Assembly: GCA_947627085.1 (NCBI GenBank)
Contig: CANQUO010000002.1
Location: forward strand, 1-30,741
DNA length: 30,741 bases
Direction of reading: 5' to 3'
Origin: an uncultured Oscillospiraceae bacterium
GTDB taxonomy: Bacteria; Bacillota; Clostridia; Oscillospirales; Oscillospiraceae
The notes beneath the pieces are model-generated. The model did no database searches. It had not been told where the DNA came from and saw only the letters and a program-made list of their open reading frames with translations. Of this stretch, positions 8,452 through 14,314 are shown in pieces (the first letter of the stretch is position 1; the number at the start of each line of letters is the position of its first letter). The position numbers and the translations under genes are program-made.

Positions 8452-9113
8452 CTGTACCCCATCCCCCATACCGTCTCAATGAATTCCTGCCCCGTGACCT
8501 CCAGGAGCTTTTGGCGTATTTTGCGGATATGCTCTTTGATGACCTTGCTGTCGCCCTCGGCGTCCAGCCCCCAGATGAGCTCGTACATACGCTCCCGGTC
8601 AAAAATCTGCCCCTGGTTCATAACAAGAAATTCAATGATCTCATATTCCCGCTTGGAAAAGCGTATCTCCTCGCCCTCCCACTCCACCCGCCGTCCGGCA
8701 AGGTCCACGATGAGACCGTGGGAGCACACGATGCTCGTATTCCGGTTTTGCCTCTCGTCCCGCCGAAGGTGGGCCTCGATCCGGGCCGTGAGCTCGGCCA
8801 AGCTGAAGGGCTTTGTGATGTAGTCGTCGCCCCCGGCCTGAAATCCCCGTATCTTGTCCTGCTCCGTGATCCGCGCCGTGAGGAAAAGGATAGGACAGCT
8901 CACCGCGTCCCGTATGGCCCTGCACAGCTCCAGCCCGTCCATCCCCGGCATATTGATGTCCAGCAAAATAAGGTCCGGCCTAAGCTCCAATTTGTCGATG
9001 ACCTCGCGGCTGTTTTTCGCCCGAATAACAGCGTATTCCTCCCGCTCCAGATGCGCCGAGAGGACATCTACCAGCATCGCCTCGTCGTCGGCTATCAGAA
9101 TTTTGTACACCAT
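8439..9113 (-). CDS. OmpR/PhoB-family response regulator
   Basis: A 224-residue DNA-binding regulator. The receiver domain (about 1-118) has the acidic pair Asp9/Asp10, the phospho-acceptor Asp52 in LLDINMPGMDG, the conserved Thr in LTA and Lys101 in ITKPFS. The C-terminal winged-helix domain (about 128-224) has the usual FSKREYEIIEFLV and VIKEHIRKIRQKL helices and ends in GYRWKK. The ATG is preceded by GGGGTGATGGT. It is followed by the kinase gene with overlap. A consensus promoter with direct repeats at its -35 lies just upstream, which suggests autoregulation. Its likely targets are its own promoter and that of the lipoprotein-ABC operon. Confidence 0.95.
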   Translation of the reverse strand: MVYKILIADDEAMLVDVLSAHLEREEYAVIRAKNSREVIDKLELRPDLILLDINMPGMDGLELCRAIRDAVSCPILFLTARITEQDKIRGFQAGGDDYITKPFSLAELTARIEAHLRRDERQNRNTSIVCSHGLIVDLAGRRVEWEGEEIRFSKREYEIIEFLVMNQGQIFDRERMYELIWGLDAEGDSKVIKEHIRKIRQKLLEVTGQEFIETVWGMGYRWKK

Positions 9114-9130
9114 ACCATCACCCCGCTATC

Positions 9131-9159
9131 ATGTTAGAAACATAACATAGAAAAGTCAA
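9131..9159 (-). promoter_or_regulatory. promoter of the regulator-kinase operon
   Basis: On the minus strand a -35 box TTGACT (9159-9154) and a -10 box TAACAT (9136-9131) are separated by 17 bases. The start of transcription would be near 9124, leaving a leader of only about 10 bases before the ATG at 9113. Confidence 0.65.
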
Positions 9160-9170
9160 GAAAAAGTCAA
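9150..9170 (-). promoter_or_regulatory. candidate regulator operator (11-bp direct repeat)
   Basis: TTGACTTTTTC followed by TTGACTTTTC, period 11 bases, on the minus strand. The second copy overlaps the -35 box and the first lies just upstream, the arrangement used by PhoB-type activators. A weaker copy of the pattern precedes the lipoprotein gene (7089-7110). Confidence 0.5.
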
Positions 9171-9430
9171 AAAACAGAACCCATGCGCACCACATTCCGA
9201 AAGCAATCGTCCCGCCCCTTGCAACCCCGCTGTTGCCCCCGTGTGCGGTTTTAAGTCAGAGGGTAGGATAAGTACACCTCCAGGGTGGTAAAACGCCATG
9301 TTGCGCGTTTGTGAGCAAAGGAGATTCTTCCCTCTGCGCATTATTCTCCAGCTACGAGAGGGTGACACTGAGACGAATTCCCGGCCCTTTTTCGAGGAAA
9401 AAAGGGCGTTCGATTATTGGACAAGATAAA

Positions 9431-9458
9431 GGACCGGCGTCGTGGACGACGCCGGTCC
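9431..9458. repeat. perfect 12-bp inverted repeat
   Basis: GGACCGGCGTCG-TGGA-CGACGCCGGTCC, directly before the terminator hairpin at 9465-9487. It has no T-run of its own. Confidence 0.7.
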
Positions 9459-9464
9459 GAGCAC

Positions 9465-9487
9465 AAAGCCCCGCAGTGCGGGGCTTT
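9465..9487 (+). terminator. intrinsic terminator upstream of the integrase region
   Basis: AAAGCCCCGC-AGT-GCGGGGCTTTT: a 10-bp GC-rich stem followed by a short T-run. No gene on the plus strand ends just before it, so it may insulate the integrase region or be left from a lost gene. Confidence 0.6.
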
Positions 9488-9497
9488 TCAGCGTTTC

Positions 9498-9559
9498 GGG
9501 TAGGTGGGTCGGTTTTGGGGGTGAAGCCGGTTTTAGGGGGTCGGTAGGGGCGGTTTTGG
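9498..9559 (+). repeat. G-rich stretch with repeated CGGTTTT words
   Basis: CGGTTTT occurs at 9510-9516, 9528-9534 and 9551-9557, each followed by G or AG and preceded by G-rich sequence. G-runs of three to five lie at 9498, 9506, 9517, 9536 and 9547, so a G-quadruplex is possible. The words could also be binding sites for the integrase arm domain; neither is shown by the sequence alone. Confidence 0.4.
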
Positions 9560-9617
9560 CAGTGATACCAAGGAAAATTCCGCCGTCATAAGGTGGTCAT
9601 GAGCACAGAGAGGAAAA

Positions 9618-9708
9618 CTCTCCCGTTTGGGAGAGGCAAGCATCGCATTTGTCTGTACACCGGGCAAGCCCGGTGCCCGCCAAATGCGTTTCCGGGCGGC
9701 AGCCCGGA
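9618..9708. repeat. array of three hairpins before the integrase gene
   Basis: CTCTCCC-GTTT-GGGAGAG (9618-9635), CACCGGGC-AA-GCCCGGTG (9658-9675) and TCCGGGC-GGCA-GCCCGGA (9691-9708) follow one another. The middle hairpin is itself enclosed by CGCATTTG (9644-9651) and CAAATGCG (9681-9688), giving a two-tier stem. It could be a structured RNA leader, a recombination site or part of a palindromic repeat family. Confidence 0.55.
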
Positions 9709-9815
9709 CCCACTGAGCGAAAAGTTATCCGTTTGTACACAATTTTGCTCTGGCTATTTGGCGAGCGTGGTGGTATGTTGTGTGTTTGCCGAAGGGCGGA
9801 AAGGAGACGCGCAGC

Positions 9816-10964
9816 ATGAGTAAACGCAGAGCTAATGGCGAAGGGAATATACGCAAAAGACCGGACGGCCGTTGGGAAGGACGATACGTGGCAGGCCACG
9901 ACGAGAACGGGAAAGCTATCCGCAAGAACGTCCTCGGCAGAACACAGGCGGAGGTCAAAGAGAAGCTGAAACGGGCAATCCGTGAGTGCGCTGAGCTCGA
10001 CATTGAGAAGGCTGCGGAATACACGGTGGGCAGTTGGGTGAGGACGTGGTATGAGACGTACTCAAAGCCGCATATACGAGAGAGTACACAGGAATTTTAC
10101 GAGGACTACATCGAACACCATGTCGTGCCCCGCATCGGCAACATAAAACTTGCGAAGCTCACCGGCAGAGACATACAGAAGTTGTACAACGATGTCAAGG
10201 CCAACGGACGAATCAGGGTATCTAAGGATGGTAACACCAGTATGAGCGCCAGCTACGTCCGTGGCCTCCACATGATGCTCCACAACTGCCTTGGAAGGGC
10301 TGTAAAGGAGCATCTAATCCTCCGCAATCCCACTGAGGACTGCATCGTACCGAAGCTGGAGAAGAAGGAAATGCACATCTTGCACCCGGAAGATATTAGC
10401 GCATACCTCAAAGAAGCAGAAAAGCGGGGCGTTCTGGCGATGTTCTTCCTCGAATTAACCACAGGACTACGCAAAGGAGAGCTTGTCGCCCTTCTCTGGT
10501 CTGACCTTGACAAGACGTCGATGACGTTGAACGTCTGCAAGCAAGCCGTCAAAGTCAAGGGCGGAGGGGTAAAAGTTACCCGCCCCAAGACTGAAACCTC
10601 TATCCGCAGAATCTCACTGTCTCAGGAAACCATCAATGTCCTCAAAACGGAACATGACAAACACCCAGACATCGAGTACATGTTCCCCTCCTCAGTCACC
10701 CTCGGCATGTACTACCCCGACTCCGTAACTGCACTTCACAGCAAAATCCTGAAAAGCGCTGGCCTCCCACACATCCGCCTGCACGACTTGAGACATACCT
10801 TCGCCACCTTGGCGCTCCAGAACGGCGTAGACGTCAAAACCGTCTCCAGCATTCTCGGCCATTACGACGCCGGATTTACGCTGAGAACCTACACCCACGT
10901 CACAACGAAAATGCAGGAAGAAGCCGCGGCAACCATGGGCAAACTGATTGGAGCGAACATATGA
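9816..10964 (+). CDS. tyrosine recombinase (phage/ICE-type integrase)
   Basis: The enzyme should catalyse site-specific integration and excision of a mobile element. The 382-residue protein has an N-terminal arm-binding domain (RRANGEGNIRKRPDGRWEG, about 3-50), a core-binding helical domain (about 65-160) and a catalytic domain. The catalytic residues look complete: Arg219 in TTGLRKGEL, Lys258 in RPKTETSIR, His323 and Arg326 in HDLRHTF, His349 in LGHYD and the nucleophile Tyr359 in RTYTHV. The ATG at 9816 has the ribosome site AAAGGAGA; the frame upstream has none. It is the only clear mobile gene here and ends about 190 bases from the 3' end of a tRNA-Thr gene, the usual place for such an enzyme. 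The gene uses more A/T-rich codons than its neighbours, which fits transfer. Confidence 0.93.
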   Translation: MSKRRANGEGNIRKRPDGRWEGRYVAGHDENGKAIRKNVLGRTQAEVKEKLKRAIRECAELDIEKAAEYTVGSWVRTWYETYSKPHIRESTQEFYEDYIEHHVVPRIGNIKLAKLTGRDIQKLYNDVKANGRIRVSKDGNTSMSASYVRGLHMMLHNCLGRAVKEHLILRNPTEDCIVPKLEKKEMHILHPEDISAYLKEAEKRGVLAMFFLELTTGLRKGELVALLWSDLDKTSMTLNVCKQAVKVKGGGVKVTRPKTETSIRRISLSQETINVLKTEHDKHPDIEYMFPSSVTLGMYYPDSVTALHSKILKSAGLPHIRLHDLRHTFATLALQNGVDVKTVSSILGHYDAGFTLRTYTHVTTKMQEEAAATMGKLIGANI

Positions 10965-10991
10965 GCAAAACCTACCCCGCCATAACTAAAA

Positions 10992-11022
10992 AAGGCCGTG
11001 GGAACCAAAATCCCACGGCCTT
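10992..11022 (+). terminator. terminator after the integrase gene
   Basis: AAGGCCGTGGGA-(7)-TCCCACGGCCTT, a 12-bp perfect stem 27 bases after the integrase stop. The T-run after the stem is short (TTG), but A-runs before it would serve on the other strand. Confidence 0.6.
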
Positions 11023-11113
11023 GTGCTATCCCGTCCTTTCCGCTCCGAAATCCCGTTGGGGTCAGAAGTGGGTCAAAGGAACGAGAGCGCCAAATAAAAC
11101 ACCTAAAAAAGTA

Positions 11114-11144
11114 CCGGATTTCCCACTTTTCACGGGAAATCCGG
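11114..11144. terminator. bidirectional terminator beside tRNA-Thr
   Basis: CCGGATTTCCC-(9)-GGGAAATCCGG is an 11-bp perfect stem. On the minus strand it is followed by TACTTTTTT and lies just behind the tRNA-Thr 3' end; on the plus strand it is followed by CGGTTTTT. Confidence 0.75.
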
Positions 11145-11151
11145 CGGTTTT

Positions 11152-11227
11152 TGGAGCTGGATGCGAGATTCGAACTCGCGACCTCATGATTACGAATCAG
11201 GCGCTCTACCGGCTGAGCTAATCCAGC
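11152..11227 (-). tRNA. tRNA-Thr (anticodon CGT)
   Basis: The minus strand folds as a tRNA: acceptor GCTGGAT/ATCCAGC, D stem GCTC/GAGC, anticodon loop TTCGTAA with CGT, T stem GCGAG/CTCGC with loop TTCGAAT, discriminator T, and an encoded CCA at 11154-11152. Pair 28-42 of the anticodon stem is a C-T mismatch; all other stem pairs are Watson-Crick. The integrase gene faces its 3' end, so it may be the attachment site of a mobile element. No second copy of its 3' part was found in the window. Confidence 0.95.
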
Positions 11228-11246
11228 GCTCTTATCAAGCTTGAGT

Positions 11247-11275
11247 ATTGTAACACAATTTTTCCCCTTCGTCAA
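11247..11275 (-). promoter_or_regulatory. promoter of tRNA-Thr
   Basis: Minus strand -35 TTGACG (11275-11270) and -10 TACAAT (11252-11247) with a 17-base spacer, about 20 bases before the tRNA. Confidence 0.75.
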
Positions 11276-11347
11276 CTGAAATTAGCCCATTTGAGATGAT
11301 TTTTTGACCCATCTGCGGTAATTTTCCGGTACATCGCGGGGAAAATT

Positions 11348-11827
11348 TCATACCAGGTGGATAACTCCGAAGGTCATGGCGGTGGTTATGGCGGCGGCCA
11401 TGAGGAGGCCGAGGAGGATGGCCGGGGTGGCGTGGCGCACGCGCATACCGAGGAAGGCCGCCACCAAAGCGCCGGTCCAGGCGCCGGTGCCGGGGAGAGG
11501 TATGCCCACGAGGATGGTAAGTCCGATCATGCTGTATTTTTTGACCAGCCGGCCCTTGAGGTGGGCCTTATCCTCAAGCTTCGTGATAACTCCGTCAAAT
11601 TTTGGTATTCGCTTGCGGAGCCAGGCGAAAACACGTTTGATGTACATAATAATAAACGGCACCGGTACAAAATTCCCAACTATCGCCGCCGTGAGCGCCA
11701 AAGGGTAGCTCAGGCCGTGGGCGATGCCGAAGGGCAGTCCGCCCCTGAGCTCCACCACCGGGAGCATCGATATAAAAAACGTGGCAAAAAGCCTGCCAAG
11801 GGTGTCCTCGGTCAGCCATTCTATCAT
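11348..11827 (-). CDS. small multidrug-export family membrane protein (COG2426)
   Basis: A 159-residue integral membrane protein with about four hydrophobic segments: residues 11-30, 40-62, 98-125 and 132-157. The conserved patterns FFISMLPVVELRGGLPFGI near the N-terminus and GIPLPGTGAWTGALVAAFLGM in the second half identify the Sm_multidrug_ex family. Despite the family name, no transport activity is firmly known to me; the paired Pro/Gly-rich re-entrant-like segments recall the DedA/SNARE-associated superfamily. The ATG is preceded by AAAAAGGCGG. It has its own promoter and stands alone, transcribed away from the spore protein gene. Confidence 0.85.
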   Translation of the reverse strand: MIEWLTEDTLGRLFATFFISMLPVVELRGGLPFGIAHGLSYPLALTAAIVGNFVPVPFIIMYIKRVFAWLRKRIPKFDGVITKLEDKAHLKGRLVKKYSMIGLTILVGIPLPGTGAWTGALVAAFLGMRVRHATPAILLGLLMAAAITTAMTFGVIHLV

Positions 11828-11864
11828 CGGAAACGTCCGCCTTTTTACAATTCTTGATAAAATT

Positions 11865-11893
11865 ATTTTAATTTATCCAGCAGCTTTTTTCAA
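11865..11893 (-). promoter_or_regulatory. promoter of the COG2426 gene
   Basis: Minus strand -35 TTGAAA (11893-11888) and -10 TAAAAT (11870-11865) with a 17-base spacer, about 40 bases before the start codon. Confidence 0.6.
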
Positions 11894-11970
11894 GGGATAA
11901 ATATTAACATTCTTTAAAGGAACGGCAAGGAAACGGCATCATTGACAAAACTTACACCGCCGCCGGACGC

Positions 11971-11999
11971 GCATATCTTTCCCCGCCCGGGCAATGATA
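11971..11999 (+). promoter_or_regulatory. possible sigma-G-type promoter of the SASP gene
   Basis: GCATA (11971-11975) and CAATGATA (11992-11999), spaced about 16 bases, resemble the GHATR and CATNHTA boxes of forespore promoters. Genes for this spore protein are normally read by sigma G, which is why I looked here; the match is loose. Confidence 0.35.
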
Positions 12000-12048
12000 A
12001 GACCGAAAGACGTCAAGACGCTTTCAATCAAAAAAGGAGATGCGAAAA

Positions 12049-12246
12049 ATGTCTAACAAAAGTAATCGTATAAACATTCCCGAAGCCCGCGCGGCTATGG
12101 ACCGCTTCAAGATGGAGTCCGCCTCCGAAGTCGGCGTCAACCTGAAGCAGGGCTACAACGGCGACCTCACCTCCCGGCAGGCCGGCTCCGTCGGCGGCCA
12201 GATGGTCAAGAAGATGATCGAGGCCTACGAGAACGGCCTGAAGTAA
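12049..12246 (+). CDS. alpha/beta-type small acid-soluble spore protein
   Basis: A 65-residue DNA-binding protein made in the forespore, where such proteins coat DNA and protect it from heat and UV damage, then serve as an amino-acid store at germination. The family signature is clear: KMESASEVGVNL (the region cut by the GPR protease) followed by GYNGDLTSRQAGSVGGQMVKKMI, the most conserved DNA-contact part. The ATG at 12049 is chosen because AAGGAGA lies nine bases before it; an ATG at 12040 overlaps that site. The gene stands alone and shows that the host forms endospores. Confidence 0.95.
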   Translation: MSNKSNRINIPEARAAMDRFKMESASEVGVNLKQGYNGDLTSRQAGSVGGQMVKKMIEAYENGLK

Positions 12247-12285
12247 CCTAAAAAAAGGCATAATCTCGACCTTAAAAAGGCAAAG

Positions 12286-12316
12286 AAAGCGGCGGTCCTG
12301 CGGGGCCGCCGCTTTT
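12286..12316. terminator. bidirectional terminator between SASP and VanW genes
   Basis: AAAGCGGCGG-(10)-CCGCCGCTTT followed by T on the plus strand, lying between two convergent genes. The A-run at its left arm gives a T-run on the minus strand, so it can serve both. Confidence 0.75.
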
Positions 12317-12326
12317 GTCCGTACTT

Positions 12327-14105
12327 TTATCCTTCCGATCCGGAGCTTTCGCCCTCGCCGGGGTCGCCCATCTCCTCATCGCCGCCGGAGGGCTCGGTCT
12401 CGGGAGGCGTGGTGGCCTCGGGCTCTGTGGCGGGAGGGTCGGTCTCGGGAGGATTTGTGGGCTCAGTTTCTGGCGGGGTCGTGGGCTGGGTCTCGGTGGG
12501 TTGCGGCTCGGTGGGAGCCGGTCCCGCGGGCTCCGAGGGCTCGGGGCCCACCAGCACCACCCGGTCCTGGGCCTTGTAGGTGTCCTTGGATATCCTGGTC
12601 CTGCTCAAAAGCTTACCGGTACCGTCGTAGACCAGCTTGTACGCCTCGGAGACGTGTCCTCCGTGTCCCGCGACCTCCACCTTCTTCTCGCCGGGAACCA
12701 GCGTCGGGTCTATCTTCTCGATGGTCTTGTTCTCGATGTAGCTTAAGGTCTTGGATTCGAGCTCCACATAGTTGTCGTTTTCCTTTGTGCCCCAGAGCTC
12801 CACATAGAGCTTCTTGCCCTCGACCCAGGCGGTTATCTTTATGGGGAAGCTCTTGTTGTTTTTGAATTTGAAGTCCGGCTCCTTCCAGCTGACGGTGGCG
12901 TCGAGGCTGGCGGGCAGGTAGGAGACGCTGAAGGAGTGGTTGGTACGCTTCGTTATCTCCAGGTCCGCCTTCAGGGTGCAGAAGTAGATGGTGGAGCTGA
13001 CCTGGCAGATGCCGCCGCCGACCTCGTTGACGGTCTGGCCGCCGCTGTACGCCCCGGCCTCCTTGTAGCCCTTGGCCTTTGTGCGCTGGCCCACCACGCC
13101 GTTGAAGGAAAATTCATCCCCGGGATTGAGCACGGTGCCGTTTACGGCCTGGGCGGCCAGGGTCACGTTGTTTATACGGTTGGAGCTGCTGCCGGACAGG
13201 GATGTGTTCTTCTCGGCCAGCTTGTCCTTGAAGAGGACCTCGTCCACTCCGCCCACCTGGGGCTGGGTGACGGTCAGGGGCACGCGGACGGTCTCGCCGG
13301 GGGCCGCGGCCTCATAGAGCCTCTTCGCCTCGGCAAGGTCGAAATCCACCCCCGGGGTGCCGGCGACCACGGTCTTTGTGTCGGGGTCGTAACGGGCGTC
13401 CACGGGGTCGGTGTGCACCTCGTTATATATGGCGTCAAAATCCGGGTCCGCCGAGCTTCCGGAGACCTCGGCAAAGTCCCCCGTGGTGGCGGACACGCCG
13501 CTTATCAGCGTCTCGCGGATGAAGTCGAACACGCCGTCCTCGTCCACCGTGTAGGAGGCCGAGCCCCGGGTCAGCAAAAGCTCCTCGCCCACCACCTCAT
13601 ACGCGGCCTCGGTCCCCTCGTGGTTGGCCCTTTGGGCGGCGTCGGCGATTCGGCTCCGGACTGTCTCCTCGTCGAATACCTTCTCGGAGTATATCTCGTG
13701 CTTTCCGGAGAGGCATTTTATATATGAGGCGAGATTCGTGAAGAAGTTCCCGCCCCTGCCGTAGGCGTAGGCCGTATCCACCGCCTCGGTGATAGAGCCG
13801 GTGAGGCCCGCCTCGTCGCTGGTGACGGTCACGGAGACAGTGCTCGTGAGCCTAGCCGTGGCCTCCACTCCCGAGGGCACCGTGACCGAAGCCGCGTTGA
13901 GAGCGTCAAGGGCCTCGTCATAGCTCATGCCGCCTATTTCCACGCCGGCAACGGTCACGTTGGGGAATATGGTGTCCCTTCCGGCCACATACGCGCCCAT
14001 GCCGGCTACCGCCAAAAGCGCCACGGCGATGACCGCGGTGAACCCTATGGCCGCGTTCCTGCCGGCGTTGGACTTTCTTTTCTTTACTCTCTTTCCCTGT
14101 GCCAT
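12327..14105 (-). CDS. VanW-family cell-wall protein
   Basis: A 592-residue membrane-anchored protein. After a basic start and one helix (about 18-42) come two extracytoplasmic regions resembling the YoaR/peptidoglycan-binding-4 repeat (about 45-280), then the VanW core (about 328-440) with FSFNGVVGQRT and GGGICQVSST, a G5-like domain (about 445-520) and a 70-residue Pro/Glu/Thr tail (521-592). VanW proteins are associated with vancomycin-resistance loci and wall metabolism, but their reaction is not established to my knowledge. The gene has its own promoter and stands alone; there is no vanA or vanH-like neighbour, so a resistance role is not supported. The tail shares E-T-x-P patterns with the lipoprotein at 5653 and the protein at 30031. 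Confidence 0.92.
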   Translation of the reverse strand: MAQGKRVKKRKSNAGRNAAIGFTAVIAVALLAVAGMGAYVAGRDTIFPNVTVAGVEIGGMSYDEALDALNAASVTVPSGVEATARLTSTVSVTVTSDEAGLTGSITEAVDTAYAYGRGGNFFTNLASYIKCLSGKHEIYSEKVFDEETVRSRIADAAQRANHEGTEAAYEVVGEELLLTRGSASYTVDEDGVFDFIRETLISGVSATTGDFAEVSGSSADPDFDAIYNEVHTDPVDARYDPDTKTVVAGTPGVDFDLAEAKRLYEAAAPGETVRVPLTVTQPQVGGVDEVLFKDKLAEKNTSLSGSSSNRINNVTLAAQAVNGTVLNPGDEFSFNGVVGQRTKAKGYKEAGAYSGGQTVNEVGGGICQVSSTIYFCTLKADLEITKRTNHSFSVSYLPASLDATVSWKEPDFKFKNNKSFPIKITAWVEGKKLYVELWGTKENDNYVELESKTLSYIENKTIEKIDPTLVPGEKKVEVAGHGGHVSEAYKLVYDGTGKLLSRTRISKDTYKAQDRVVLVGPEPSEPAGPAPTEPQPTETQPTTPPETEPTNPPETDPPATEPEATTPPETEPSGGDEEMGDPGEGESSGSEG

Positions 14106-14159
14106 TTCTTCATCCCTTATATTCCTGGCCTATTTTGGCCTATATTTTTATGTTAACCC

Positions 14160-14188
14160 ATGATATAGTATTTCCGCCGGAAAATCAA
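14160..14188 (-). promoter_or_regulatory. promoter of the VanW gene
   Basis: Minus strand -35 TTGATT (14188-14183) and -10 TATCAT (14165-14160) with a 17-base spacer, about 55 bases before the start codon. Two GGCC-containing direct repeats (GGCCAAAATA, GGCCAGGAAT) follow in the leader. Confidence 0.6.
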
Positions 14189-14314
14189 CTACAAAAATGT
14201 GAAATTTTATAGTCAAATTGTTACTAAAAATGTCAAAAGTGAGAGACGGATACATATCCTCCCCCGCTCTCCCGCAAAGCGGCGCGGATCGCCTGTCAGG
14301 GCCGCCGAAAGGAC

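Larger units (their letters stand above)
9171..9815. other. hairpin- and repeat-rich spacer before the integrase gene
   Basis: About 640 bases with no supportable gene. From left to right it holds a palindrome GCCCTTTTTC-GAG-GAAAAAAGGGC (9384-9407), a 12-bp stem (9431-9458), an intrinsic terminator (9465-9487), a G-rich stretch with three CGGTTTT words (9498-9559), and a set of three hairpins (9618-9708). It ends in the ribosome site AAAGGAGA of the integrase gene. No excisionase or relaxase gene is seen. Confidence 0.6.

Noticed and set aside
9311..9547. 78-residue plus-strand frame before the integrase
   Set aside because: It spans two hairpins including a terminator, and I recognise no protein family in it.
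10961..11221. Open frame after the integrase with CEIRTRDLMITNQALYRLS
   Set aside because: It is a translation across the tRNA-Thr gene and the two terminators, a well-known kind of false protein.
12327..14105. Vancomycin resistance locus suggested by VanW and a two-component system in the same window
   Set aside because: There are no vanH, ligase or vanX genes, and the VanW gene stands alone more than 3 kb from the regulators.
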